Assembly: GCA_010909165.1 (NCBI GenBank) | Contig: MU008174.1 | Span: 806,001-870,000 of the forward strand | DNA length: 64,000 bases | Direction of reading: 5' to 3' | Source: Anthoceros angustus | Lineage: Eukaryota; Streptophyta; Anthocerotopsida; Anthocerotales; Anthocerotaceae | In this document: positions 43,581 through 55,373 of the stretch, in pieces | Layout of the letters: each line of letters starts with the position of its first letter | Position numbering within the stretch: the stretch's first letter is position 1 | Program-made: the position numbers and the translations under genes | Notes under the pieces: model-generated | Databases searched by the model: none | Seen by the model: the letters and a program-made list of their open reading frames with translations, nothing else | Told to the model about the DNA's origin: nothing

Positions 43581-46500
43581 ATGATGGCTGCCTGCCGCGT
43601 TGCACTCAATTCACGGAAAGGGCGAGGGCCTCTTGTGGGGACAGCGTTCGTGACCCCGGCAAGCAGAGAATGGTGGGATTACGGTTACTGTAAGAAAAGC
43701 TGCGCAGGCCTGACTTCAACCTGCGAATCGGTGGGCACATTTTGTGAGCAAGGGCAGGTCAATGAGGCTGTTGAGGCTTTGGGAGTACTGGTGCAGACAG
43801 ACAGTCGGATCTGTCACTCTCTGTTTTACACTGTGCTCAGAAGCTGTATGTTTCAGAAGGATCTGGTTCTGGGTCGCCGTGTTCATGCCTTCATCGTGGA
43901 GCAGGGGTATGAGTCGGACACGTTCCTGTGCAACCACCTCCTGCGAATGTATTCTTTCCAAGCCAGGTTGCAAGAAGCGATGGATGTGTTTTCTCTGGTT
44001 GTCAAGCCAGATGCCTTCATGTGGTCTTCCATGATGTCTGCACATGTCAACCATGGACAGGCTAAGCAGGCCATAGAACTGTACCATCAGATGCGTAGGT
44101 CAAGTGTGAAGCCAGATGGGCATGTTTTTGTGGCAGCCCTTCAGGCTTGTTCTAGGGGAGGGGACTTGAGAGCTGGGCAGCAGGTGCATGCTGATGTGTT
44201 GGCCAGTGGCGGTGAGCCCCACTTGTGTGTCGGTAATGGCTTGGTGGACATGTATGCAAAGTGTGGCAGTTTGGAAGACGCCCAGAAAGTGTTTGACGGA
44301 CTTGGTCAGAAAGATGTGGTGACATGGAATGCCATAATAGCAGGGTACTCCCAGCAGAGCATGATGCAGGAAGCACTTCGTCTATACAGGGCTATGGAAG
44401 AGGAAGGCACGGTGGCACCCGATTCTGTGACATATGTGTGCCTCCTGCAGGCATGTGCAAGTGTGGACACCCCAGCGTTGGAGACAGGGAAGCAACTTCA
44501 TGCACAAATCAGAGAACGGGGACTTCAAGCTAATGTGTTTGTAGCCAACAGTTTGGTAAACATGTATGCAAAATGTGGCAGCCTGAAGGAGGCTCAACGA
44601 GTCTTTGATGAACTCGGTAAAAAGGATGTGGTCACCTGGACAGCTCTGATTGCAGGGTACTCCCGGCAGGGAATGGGTCAGGAAGCCCTCCATCTATACA
44701 GTGCTATGCAAGAAGAAGGTATTGCTGTACCCAACACTGTGACATTTGTGTCTCTCCTACAGGCATGCGCGAGCGTGGGTACCCCAGCTTTGGATCAGGG
44801 AAAAAGGCTCCACGCACAGATTGGCCAAAGGGGACTTCAAGCTGATGTCTTCGTAGCCAACAGTTTGGTTCACATGTACGCAAAGTGTGGCAGCTTGGAC
44901 GATGCTCAGCATGTCTTTGATGGACTTGGTCACAAAGATGTTGTAACGTGGACAGCTTTGCTCGCAGGATATTCCCAGCAGGGCCTCGGTCGGGAAGCCC
45001 TTCATCTTTTCGCAGCCATGCAAGAAGAAGGCATTGCTGTACCCAATTCTGTGACATTTTTGTCTCTCCTGCAGGCATGTGCCAGTGTGGGTACCCCGGC
45101 TTTGGAGACGGGGAAGCGGCTTCATGCACAAATCGGACAACAAGGGGTTCAGGGTAATGTGCTTGTAGCCAACAGTCTGGTGAACATGTATGCAAAATGT
45201 GGCAGCTTGGAAGATGCTCAAACGTTATTTGACGGGCTTCCTCAGAAAGATGTGGTTACATGGAATGCCATGATCGCCGGATACTCCCATCAGGGCATGG
45301 GCAAGGAAGCCCTTCGACTCTACCGCGCTATGCAAGACGACGGCATTGTCGCTCCCGATTCTGTAACTTTCGTGTGCGGCCTGCAGGCATGTGCAAGTCT
45401 CGGCAGCCCGGCATTGGAGAAGGGCAAGCAGCTTCATGCACATATCGCACAACGAGGACTTGAAGAAGCAGATTTGTTTGTAGCCAACAGTCTGGTTAAC
45501 ATGTATGCAAAGTGTGGCAGCTTGGAAGATGCTCAAAGAGTATTCGATGGACTTGGTCAGAAGGATACGATAACGTGGGCAGCTTTGTTAGCAGGATACT
45601 CCCAGCATGGCATGGGTCAGGAAGCTCTTCATTTGTACAACACCATGCAGGATGACGGCACTGCTGTACCCGATTCTGCAACTTTTGCGTCATTGCTGCA
45701 GTCATGTGCAAGTGTGGGAATCCCGGCCTTGGAAGTTGGGAAGCAACTTCATGCACAGATAAGAGAACGAGGCCTCGAGGCTGATGCGGGTTTAGGTAGC
45801 GGCCTGGTGAACATGTATGTTAAGTGTGGCAGCTTAGAACAAGCACAGATCGTGTTCGACAGGATGAGCGAAAAAAATGTTGTACTGTGGACTGCTCTGA
45901 TATCAGGATATTCCCAGCAGGGCAGAGGTCAGGAAGCTCTTCGTCTTCACCGCGCCATGAAAGAAGAAGGCTTGACCGCTCCCGATGCTATCACATACGC
46001 TTGCCTCCTGCAGGCATGTGCAAGTGTGGGAACCCCGGCTTTGGAGGCGGGCAAGCAGCTTCATGCGCAAATTAAAGACGACGGTTTTCAAGCTGATGTG
46101 TTTGTAGCCAGCAGTTTGATCAACATGTATGCAAAGTGTGGCAGCATGGAGGATGCTCGGTGCGTGTTCGACGGGCTTGAAGAGAAGACTGTTGTGACAT
46201 GGAATGCCATGGTAGCAGGCTACTCCCGGCAAGGAATGGGCCAGGAAGCGCTTCATCTTCACAGAGCTATGCAAGAAGAAGGCATACCTGACTCTGTCAC
46301 GTTCGTATCTCTTCTACAGGCATGTGCAAGTGTAGGCACTCCAGCTTTGCACCAAGGGAAGCAGCTTCATGCGCAGATCCGACAAGCAGAGCTTCAAAAT
46401 GATGTCTTTGTGGCCAGTAGCTTGATAAACATGTACGCCAAGTGCGGCAGCCTGGAGGATGCCGAGGACGTCTTCAACAGAGTTGCTGAAAAAACTGTAG

Positions 46501-47405
46501 TGACTTGGAGTGCCATGATCGCAGCATACTCCCAGCAGAACAGAAGCCAGGAAGCACTCCGCCTTTACAAATCCATGCAAGAAGGCAGCGCCGTCGCACC
46601 AGATTCCGTCACATTCTTGTGCCTCCTCCACGCCTGTGCAAACACAGCAGATCTGCATCTCGGAAGGGAGCTACACGCGCAGATATCACAGCAAGGGCTT
46701 CAAGACGACGTCCTCGTAGCCTCCAGCTTGATCAACATGTACGGCAAGTCCGGCAGCATGACCGCCGCAGTGCAGGTGTTCGAGGCCTTGGAAGAAAGAT
46801 CCGACGTCGCCTGGAACGCGCTCATCGCCGGCTACACTCGACAAGGATCCAGCGCCGAGGTCTTCACCTCGTTCCAACGGATGCTGGACGACGGGATCCA
46901 GCCGGCGGGCGTCACCTTCCTCCACATCCTCACAGCATGCAGTCACTCCGGGCTAGTGCAGCAGGGGCAAGAATACTTCCACGCCATGGCCAGCGTCTAC
47001 AACGTCACTCCCGGAGTGGAGCACTACACATGCATGGTGGACCTCTTCGGCCGCGCCGGCCATCTCCACGACGCCTTCACCGTGGTAAGCACCATGCCCG
47101 TCCCTCCCTCTCCCGCATCCTGGCGCGCGCTCCTCTCCGCCTGCCAGAAATGGAGCAACGTGGAGATGGCGCGCCGCGCCTTCGATGCCGCAGTGCAGCT
47201 CGACGAGAAAGACGCCGCGCCCTACGCCCTCATGGCCAACATCTACAGATCCGCGCACATGTGGGAGCAGGCGCAGGAGATCCAGGCCAGGCGCGTGGGC
47301 GCCGGGGCGTGGAAGCGGCCGGGGCAGAGCTGGTGGACGGACATGGCCGGGGAGGTGCACACTTTCTCGGCCGGCGGGTGGAAAGTGGAAAGCCAAGTCG
47401 GGTGA
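43581..47405 (+). CDS. PPR gene 4: longest PLS-class pentatricopeptide repeat protein with E/E+ end
   Basis: A single exon; 1274 residues from ATG 43581 (MMAACRVALNSRKGRG leader). The frame is open to 43464 but without an ATG. Ten S motifs, the most in the cluster, in PLS triplets of about 104 residues. P-motif code pairs in order from the first internal repeat: N/D, T/N, T/N, N/D, A/D, T/D, N/D, S/D. One P motif is two residues short (EEGIPDSVTF). The C-terminus carries E domains (EHYTCMVDLFGRAGHLHDA, ACQKWSNVEMARRAF) and a short E+ (SWWTDMAGEVHTFSAGG) with no DYW. The last 700 bp are more GC-rich than the rest, so the two parts may have different histories or gene conversion partners. Confidence 0.9.
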   Translation: MMAACRVALNSRKGRGPLVGTAFVTPASREWWDYGYCKKSCAGLTSTCESVGTFCEQGQVNEAVEALGVLVQTDSRICHSLFYTVLRSCMFQKDLVLGRRVHAFIVEQGYESDTFLCNHLLRMYSFQARLQEAMDVFSLVVKPDAFMWSSMMSAHVNHGQAKQAIELYHQMRRSSVKPDGHVFVAALQACSRGGDLRAGQQVHADVLASGGEPHLCVGNGLVDMYAKCGSLEDAQKVFDGLGQKDVVTWNAIIAGYSQQSMMQEALRLYRAMEEEGTVAPDSVTYVCLLQACASVDTPALETGKQLHAQIRERGLQANVFVANSLVNMYAKCGSLKEAQRVFDELGKKDVVTWTALIAGYSRQGMGQEALHLYSAMQEEGIAVPNTVTFVSLLQACASVGTPALDQGKRLHAQIGQRGLQADVFVANSLVHMYAKCGSLDDAQHVFDGLGHKDVVTWTALLAGYSQQGLGREALHLFAAMQEEGIAVPNSVTFLSLLQACASVGTPALETGKRLHAQIGQQGVQGNVLVANSLVNMYAKCGSLEDAQTLFDGLPQKDVVTWNAMIAGYSHQGMGKEALRLYRAMQDDGIVAPDSVTFVCGLQACASLGSPALEKGKQLHAHIAQRGLEEADLFVANSLVNMYAKCGSLEDAQRVFDGLGQKDTITWAALLAGYSQHGMGQEALHLYNTMQDDGTAVPDSATFASLLQSCASVGIPALEVGKQLHAQIRERGLEADAGLGSGLVNMYVKCGSLEQAQIVFDRMSEKNVVLWTALISGYSQQGRGQEALRLHRAMKEEGLTAPDAITYACLLQACASVGTPALEAGKQLHAQIKDDGFQADVFVASSLINMYAKCGSMEDARCVFDGLEEKTVVTWNAMVAGYSRQGMGQEALHLHRAMQEEGIPDSVTFVSLLQACASVGTPALHQGKQLHAQIRQAELQNDVFVASSLINMYAKCGSLEDAEDVFNRVAEKTVVTWSAMIAAYSQQNRSQEALRLYKSMQEGSAVAPDSVTFLCLLHACANTADLHLGRELHAQISQQGLQDDVLVASSLINMYGKSGSMTAAVQVFEALEERSDVAWNALIAGYTRQGSSAEVFTSFQRMLDDGIQPAGVTFLHILTACSHSGLVQQGQEYFHAMASVYNVTPGVEHYTCMVDLFGRAGHLHDAFTVVSTMPVPPSPASWRALLSACQKWSNVEMARRAFDAAVQLDEKDAAPYALMANIYRSAHMWEQAQEIQARRVGAGAWKRPGQSWWTDMAGEVHTFSAGGWKVESQVG

Positions 47406-49922
47406 GCAAACCATAGCGTCAGGGTATTCCATGTGGCTTTGTGAGTAGCTGCTGCCATCGCCCTCTCGTAAGGCGCCAACTGGGTGGGGAGCACGCGGGC
47501 TCCTTCTTTTGCACTGCAGTCTTTTGCGCCCCCTCCGGTTTCGGCATCGTAGTTACGAGTTCACAACTCCCCAACTGGAGTCCTGTTCGGGAAAGGATGC
47601 ATCGCACGAGATATAACTCACTGCAGTTACCTCACGCTCGGGTCCGCCCTTCTCGCGGCAGCCTTGTCCGCATCTGCAAAAATGATACAAGCAGAATCTA
47701 CACGTTGCCCACGACCCCCGTGCGATCCGTCCGCGTCAGCTGGGTTTGGTTACCCACGCCGCCCCGGTTAGCCGCACCGGGTAGGATAGCCCGCCCTGCA
47801 GAGCAAAAGGCATCAGGACATCCCTTTCCGTACTCCTCTTAGCCCATGCAAATAATACTTGTTTATATGTACGTCTGTACGTAGATAGCCTTTCATTCTA
47901 TAAAATACAGAATGTTTGTATATTTATATGATAGATTGTTTTTCATATATACATCAAATAGAGATGATCCTATCTATTCTGATCCACTGTAAAAAGGAAA
48001 TCCCCAAAGGATACTATATCTTAGTCGGAAGTTAGAGTTTGTATGTAGGAGAAAAGAAGAAAACAAATTTGATCATACTTCAAAGGTAGATGGGATTTCC
48101 CGTCTCGTCTATTAATAATGTCTACTCTATTCATTATACTTTACTAACGACAATATTAGTTGGTTTGCCGTTCCTATACTTTCAGATCTGTTTTATTTTA
48201 ATTATTTAAATTTTATACTTGAGACTGCTTGTTTTTGTTCCATCATGTTGGAATGATTCTTACATATGCTTTTGGGCATGTTGGAAAATCTTGTGTGACT
48301 TGTTTCCTACCAAACTACTCATTTGATCATCATCGTTTAAACTAATATTATGCACACTATTATTTTTATCATATTAATTTATATTTTATATAATAATAAA
48401 AATAAGAATAGTTATGCAATTTGTAAAGTTTTTAAAGATACTTTTCTATCCACCATTGGTTTGAAAGCGATACCTAGAGGGTGTTCCTAACTATTCATTT
48501 GTAGTATTAATCATGTGATCCACTTATTTATTTATTATTCATATTACGTGTACCAGCAGTTCGTACAAGAGAACTTGACACGCCCCTTCACGCTAGGGAA
48601 TCGACCTGAGGGCTTTTCATATCTTCAATATTAATCATCTTAAGAATAATTATGATTATCTTTAGTATGATTGAGATTTCTCCTTATTTTTTCTTTTTGT
48701 TTGAACACGATGATGTGTATTGATATGTGATTTTTTAAATATATAAATAATATTTTAAAATAGATAAATATGTACATCATTTTTATGAAGTTCGATCAGT
48801 TGGGAGACACATTCTCTCTCTTATTCTTCGGCGTGGCTATGGGTCCAATGTCTTCTTGGCGAACGACATCATCCGGATTTATGCTTCTACTCATATAATA
48901 TTAAAATTTACGATTATTTTCTTCATACTTCATGTTTGCTATAATTGGTTCTATTGACATATATCTCATGTCCTAGTTGATGTTTTCCTAAATCACCTGC
49001 AGCCTTCTGATTCAAGATGTCTAAAATATGTTCTTTGTTATATATAAAACGGATAGATTGAGTATTTATATTTCACTTAATTTAAACCAAAAAACCCTAA
49101 AACACGCACCACCTGTCACAGTGAAAGAAAAGTGTCTCCACGTGGCCAACGGTGAAAGAAAAGAACGTGAACTACTTTCTCCATGAATGTTTAGACAAGG
49201 ATTCAAATCTTTCTTAGTGAATGTGTTATTGAGATAAAGATGAAAGAAAAGAATCTGTACTACTTATCTCAATAAATGTTTGGATATGGATTCAAACTTG
49301 GGTCTTTTTAGGTAATTGTATGTATTGAGATGGGGTGCCAAGTCTCATGATAAGAAAACTTCGTCCAAGTGCACTTCAATATACTTCTTCTTCTTATCAA
49401 TTCTAAATAAATATAATTAATATTAATATTAATTGTATTAACTAAGATATAAATAGACATGAAAAATTAGATATACCTGCATATTACTACTACACCTTCC
49501 GTGAGACCAGATTTGGGGAGCTCGGGCCAAGTACCAGGGGCGGGTCGTTAGCAGAGCTTGGGCCAGATAAACCTGGCTAAGTGTCCGGAGGCCCGGACCC
49601 AGGCGCCTCATCCAGCGCGTCAGCAGGGTGTACAACGCGGGCCCACCGGTGGGGAGAGCGGACCCGGGTTAGACCCCGGTTAAGGCTTTATATTGCAGGG
49701 GTCAGGATTGTCAGTCCAGGCATCTTCTTCCTCTTCCTCTTCCTCTGCCTCTGCGCCTCCGCCTGCGTGTCATCCAGCAACTGCGGGCTTCATCCCCTCC
49801 AGCTCCCTGCAGCTCTGCGGGCGTGCTTTGGGAGCGGGGCGAGCTGCAGCGGCGTACGGGAGCTTGAGCTTGTAGTTCTTGCTCCCTTTAAAATTGGATT
49901 GCATTTGTCTTAGTCCGACAGC
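47406..49922. other. AT-rich gene-free region, then the DRM1-like 5' leader
   Basis: From 47.85 to 49.45 kb the DNA is strongly AT-rich with no protein-like frame. Two related pieces occur at about 49.13-49.30 kb (GTGAAAGAAAAG, CTACTTTCTCCATGAATGTTT). At 49.58-49.92 kb the sequence turns GC-rich and holds a TATA-like TTTATATTGC (about 49686) and a CTTCCT-rich pyrimidine tract (49726-49760), a likely promoter and leader of the DRM1-like gene. Confidence 0.5.
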
Positions 49923-50693
49923 ATGGGGCTTCTGGACAAGCTCTGGGACGATATTGTGGCCGGGCCTCAGCCGGAGAAAGGCCTCGGCAGGCTGCGCAAG
50001 GAAAACTCGCTGCGGCAGGGAGTCATGGACGGCGCAGGTCTCGTTCTTGTCTTGTTGGAGTCCGTAGAGGTGCTGTTGCGAGCTTTGGTGTGGTGTGGAG
50101 AGCGTGGCGGTGCTCCGGTAGCTGGAAGAGCCATGTGCGTGTGTTTCGTTTTCGTTTAGGAGCTGGTTGCATGCATGCTGACGGACGGACGGATGGTGCT
50201 GTGAGTGCAGAATTGGATGAGACTAGCTCCAGAATGATGTATCGGAGGCGTAGTGGAGATTTCCAGTACCAGCAGGACGAGGCCCGGCGTGTGACGCAGA
50301 GCATTTCGATTGCTAAGCCTCCGATGCTCCAGACCGTGTTGCAAGAGGACGCTGCCGGATCCCTCCCTTCTACTCCGGTGGCGCACAGTCCGCTCTCGTC
50401 TTGGCCGTCTCCAAGTAAGCGTTGTTGTGTTAGGACGGCTCTTGGAAGTGGTTTGTTGTGAGGGAGGATGGGAGGAGCTTACGAGTGGTGTGATCTGCTG
50501 TGAGCAGGCCCGAGGGATAGGGACAATATTTGGCGGAGTGTATTCAATTCCGGGAGCAACAGGGCTGTGGATCGGGTCGGATCTTCCAAGTTCGACAAAC
50601 AATCTCCGAACTCTCCCACCGTGTATGACTGGTACGGCTTCCTTGTCTATGTCTCTTCTGCCTGTTCTTCGCAGGTGTGGTGTGGATAGGTGA
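49923..50693 (+). CDS. DRM1: Dormancy/auxin-associated protein (DRM1/ARP family)
   Basis: Exons 49923-50037, 50211-50414 and 50508-50631 join in phase. The start [20 protein letters not shown] and LGRLRKENS are the family signature. The middle has [13 protein letters not shown] and Ser/Pro-rich [12 protein letters not shown]. The end has [10 protein letters not shown], the conserved C-terminal motif. After YD the frame can either splice through a 43-bp intron (50632-50674) to give CGVDR and a TGA at 50691-50693, or read straight on to a TAG at 50687-50689. The first gives 153 residues, the second 166. The intron is very short for a plant, so read-through is quite possible. Family members are small, disordered, stress- and dormancy-induced proteins repressed by auxin or sugar; their biochemical role is not settled. 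Confidence 0.88.
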
Positions 50694-52306
50694 TGTTTGG
50701 CTTATGGAGGGAGGAGTTTGTGCTAGGGAGCTCGTGAATCTCTTCAGTGGTGTGAGATAGTCGGGTAGCAGCTTCTGAAGCCTATTGTCGAAAGCTGTTA
50801 CTTGTACCCGAAACAAACTATCACCATGCTAAACCTGTAGGTGCGACCCGTGCTGGATTTGCATTGCAGGGTAGTGATCAGTGCCCTGGACAAGTGAAAG
50901 AGAGGAGAGAAGCTGCCGCTGTGCGCGGCAATCCCATTGTGCCCGTAGGCGGGCGAGTATTCCTTTTCTGGGTGGCTCTTGGTGCATCTGAGCGCCGTCA
51001 GTACGGCGCCAGTCCAGGCTGTCTGAGAGTCTCGGTTCACATCTTAAGGATCTCTAGTAATCTGGCCCTCTTCTCGTGTCATGCCGACATGCTTGGTGCA
51101 GGCTGTACTGTGGGGACACAAAAGTGTAGTTGGCGCTGAAGAAGGAAGCATCAGTGCATGTATCATATGCTTTTTCCATGCTCTGGGAAGAGCAGGGATG
51201 TGAGGAATTTGGTTGTAGCAGGGGTGCGCAAGCACTCCTGCTTGTGTGAATATGTTGGAGGGGATGCCAGATCAAGCCCATGAAGGAACGGGTGTTTTGG
51301 GCGCGGCAACAACGATAGTTGCTCTGCGCTCACTTGGAGTGAGCTCTCGTCCAAGTGAGCTGCCGTTGCTGTGTATTTCAGCAACATCTCAGGCACCGTC
51401 CCATTTGTACAATTCCAGTATTCGAAGCGTGGAGGTGGTGTCTTTCTCTCCCGATTTTTGTAGGGAGAGTAGAGAGAAGTGGTCGGGTGTACAGTTTTGC
51501 GAGGCTTGGGAGAGGGTACCAGGTACCATCTATCTTGGGAACTTCAGTTTGCAATATGTAACATAAATAAGTCGTGGACATGTTCCGTGACGCCTTTTCG
51601 TAACCTGAGTGGACTGATTCTCTCTTCTGTGGCTTGCTCACTTTTGGGGCCTGTTCACGAAGGATTGTTTACCTTCTGTAGGCTTTACATTGACTAACGA
51701 GCATTGGTGTTGTAGAATATTGTACACACCCCAGCTTTCCTTGGTAAATTTCAGTCAAGCCAGCATACTTTAAGATACCTTGGCTCCAGAATGCACAAAA
51801 GGCCTGTGAGAAGATAGGTAGCGTGTTTGCCAGTTTGCCCAAGCTGTCCTGACATGTGGTGCGTCACAGCGACCAACAGAGACTATAATAAGCCTTGGGC
51901 GGAAGCCTTACAGCAAATGAAAGTTGTTGAAGACTCGGGACCTGGTCCAGTCTATGCACCACGTCCCTGCTGATGACACGAGCACCAGGACGAACGTCTT
52001 ACCAATCTTTTATGCTATCCTTGTCCCTTCCTCTTGTTCCACAGCCAGAATAGAAATCGTGAATGACCTATTTCTTCAGTTTCGCAGCCTGCAACAGATG
52101 ACAAACAAAGGTTACCAACAGAATATGCACAATTGTTTTCATTAGCTGGCAAGGTTATCTGTGAAGCAACAGCTGCATAGCTGGAGCTAAGGGCAAATTT
52201 TGACGAGGCAGAGAGAAGAGTTGAATCACCTGGAGAATGTGGGACGAGGGTTCTGGAAGTTTGTGCAGATAAGAGCGGTGTCGGATGGGATAACGCAACT
52301 TACGTG
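50694..52306. other. Intergenic between the DRM1-like gene and PPR gene 5
   Basis: This probably includes the 3' untranslated regions of both converging genes. Several open frames of 60-110 codons occur on both strands, none with protein-like features or known domains. I see no RNA gene or repeat array. Confidence 0.4.
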
Positions 52307-55300
52307 TCACTGGTTATCCCCACATGAACAGAACCCATCCACGAAACGGTGAACGGAATGTGCATCTCTAACTATGATCTCCCTCTTCTCAATCCTTGAC
52401 ATGATCTTGGTGCCGCTGTGGCAGTCATCACACATACGCAGATTCTTGGTGACCAGCAACGTTGTGCCGTCTGGGGTGTTCAAGAGCCCATACGCTAATG
52501 CTAGTTTCTCAGCATGGCCACACAAGGCATCTTCCTTCTCACTGTCAGACAATGGCTTCAACACCAACTCTGTGTGGGGTATATGGCCTCCTTCCTGCTT
52601 CAATCGTACGTTCACATTTGAAAGCTTTGAGGAGATGTCTTCCCTTTCCTCCCCCACTGTGAAGCCGTGAACCTTCCTGTTCACCTCAATCCACGCTTTT
52701 GCTGGCTTCTTCCGAGCACCTGCTGACTTTCTCAGCTTCTCTACCGTATCGACATCCTTCCATCTGCCGGCATTTGCATACATGCTTGCCAAAAGCACGT
52801 ATGCTGCTGCATTCTGAGGGTCCAGTTCCACAAGGGAATCGAAACAGCGCTTCCCACGCTCCATGTCCCCATAGCTTTTGCAGGCAGTCAGCAGAGATGT
52901 CCAACCTGCAGCAGCATTCTGGAAAGGCATTGTTCTCAACAGATTCTCCGCCTCGTCTAGACGTCCGGATCTGCCGAGGAGATTAACCATACAGTTGTAG
53001 TGATGCACAGAAGGGGTGATGTCGTAGTCCTCCTCCATCATTCTGAAGAAGTGCCGACCCTCCTCCACCAGGCCTTCGTGACTGCATGCTGCCAGAAGGC
53101 AGATGAAAGTGGCATCATTGGGCCGCACACCCTGCTGCTGCATCGCTCGGAAGCACTGTAATGCATTTCGACCATCTTTATGTTGCCCATAGCCATTCAG
53201 CAGTGCAGTCCATGTCACCACATTCCTGCTCTGCAAGCTGTCGAAAACTCCTTGGGCTTCCTTCAGGCTGCCACACTTTGCATACATGTCCACCAGGCTG
53301 CTCCCGATAACCGGATCGCCTTCCAATCCCCTTTCTTGAATTCGTGCGTGTATTTGCTTTCCCTGATGTAACGCTCCGATGCTGGCACATGCCTTCAAAA
53401 GGCACACGTAAGTGACAAGGTCTGCTGGCGTGAGGCCCTCCTCTTGCATGCTTGTGTACAGATCAAGGGCTCCTTGACCAAGCCCTTGTTGGGAGTAGCC
53501 TGCAATCATGGTAGTCCATGTGACCACATCCTTGAGCTGTAAAGCCTTGAACACTGTGTGAGCATCCTCCAGGCTCCCGCATTTTGCGTACATGTCCACC
53601 AGACAGTTACCAAGCACCACATCAATGTCAATGCCTCTTTCTTGAATCTGCAAATGAATGGCCTGGCCCTCACGCAATGCTCCGATGCCAGCACATGCTT
53701 TTAGGAGGCACACAAAGGTGACATGATCCGCTGGAGTCAATCCCTCCTGCTGCATGCTAGCATAAAGGTTAAGGGCCTCTTGACCGAGCCCATGCTGTGC
53801 ATACCCTGTGATCATGGTAGTCCACGTCACCACGTCTTTTGATGGCAGCTTGTCAAACACTCTACGAGCATCCTCTAGGCTCCCACATTTTGCATACATG
53901 TCCATAAGGCTGTTTGCAACCACCATTTCTGCTTCCAGTCCTCGTGTTTTGAGGTGGCAATGGAGATCTTTACCTTCCCGCAAAGCTCCGATGCTAGCAC
54001 AGGCTTTGAGTAGGCAGACAAATGTAACATGATCAGCCGGAGTAATTCCCTCTCGCTGCATACTTTCATACAGAGCCAAGGCTTCTGAAGCAAGCCCCTG
54101 CTGCGCATATCCTGTGATCATTGCAGTCCATGTCACCACATTTTTAGTGGGCAACCTGTCAAAGACGCTGCGGGCATGCACTAAGCTGCCACATTTAGCA
54201 TACATGTCTACCAGACTGCTGCCTACGACCACATCAATTTCCAGGCCCTTTTCTCGAATCTCGGAATGAAGCTGCTTTCCATGATGAAGAGCTCCAACAC
54301 TAGCAGATGCTTTTAGGAGGCAAACAAAAGTAATCTTATTGGGCGAGGAGATGCCCTCGAGCTGCATACTTGCATAAAGATTGAGGGCCTCCTTACCAAG
54401 CCCGTGTTGGGCATATCCTGCAAGCATAGCATTCCAGGTAACAACATCTTTCGTGTGCAGTCCTTCAAACACACGATAAGCATCCTTTAAGCTCCCACAT
54501 TTTGCATACATGTCCACCAAGCTGTTTCCAACAAACAGATCAGATTCTAGTCCTCTGGCCTGAATCTCGGAATGAAGTTCCTTCCCTTGGCGTAAACCCC
54601 CAATGCTAGAACATGCCTTCAGTAGTGATACATACGTAACAGGATCAGCCATAATGGTGCCCTCCTCCTGCATACTAGAATAAAGGGAGAGGGCCGCTTG
54701 CCCAAGCCCGTGCTGGGCGTACCCTGCGAGCATCGTATTCCACATTACCACATTTCTAGTCGGCCAGTTGTCAAACACTCTACGAGCATCCTTCACGCTT
54801 CCACATTTTGCATACATGTCGATGAGGCTGCTGCCCACATACACGTTCGGATCTTCAACACCCTCTAAAACATCTGCGTGAATTTGCTTGCCAGATGCCA
54901 GATCAGCTGCAGTGGCACAGGATTTAAGCGCTGCCACAAATACATGGTTGCTTGGCTTCACGGGGGACTGCCTCATTAGCTGATACAGCCGAATTGCCTG
55001 AGTTGGCTGGTTGTGTTCAGCATGTGCCGAGATAATGGAAAACCACATTGACGGGCTTGGTGCATCCAATTTTGTGAACACCTCTGTCGCCTCCTGCAAA
55101 TTCCCATGAGAAGCATACATGCGGATGATATGGCTTGCCAAGAATTTGTTCGATTGGTACCCACTTTTAAGAGTAAGGACATGGATATGCCTGCCAACAT
55201 CACCATCTTTCTGGACAGTACACCTTTTGAGAACACGATAAAACAGAGACGCAGGAACAGAAGATCCTTGGCTGACCAAGAGGTCCAGTACTTCTACAGT

Positions 55301-55373
55301 CTCATGCAGTTTTCTCTCCTCACACTGAGTACTCCATATCCCAACCCTTGAAGCCTCTTCATCCCTTGCAACC
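52307..55373 (-). CDS. PPR gene 5: PLS-E-E+-DYW type protein ending in DNQ
   Basis: The frame is open from a splice acceptor (GATGTTGCAG/GGTTGC, exon from 55373) to a TGA at 52309-52307. No ATG lies in the first part, so the start must be in an upstream exon that I could not fix; an ATG-led open frame sits at about 55491-55455. Seven S motifs, with L motifs that lack the TP insertion of the other genes (ACASIGALREGK). After E and E+ (WIEVNRKVHGFTVGEE) there is a full DYW-type deaminase: GHIP (PG box), HAEKLALAYGLLNTP (HxE zinc/catalytic site), CDDCH, and H-RFVDGFCSCG. It ends D-N-Q where nearly all relatives end D-Y-W. It is the only gene here with its own deaminase domain. Confidence 0.9.

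Noticed and set aside
46505-47416. 303-codon plus-strand frame overlapping the end of PPR gene 4
   Set aside because: It is a frame-shifted reading of the GC-rich 3' part of gene 4 with a strongly Arg/Ala/Pro-biased product.
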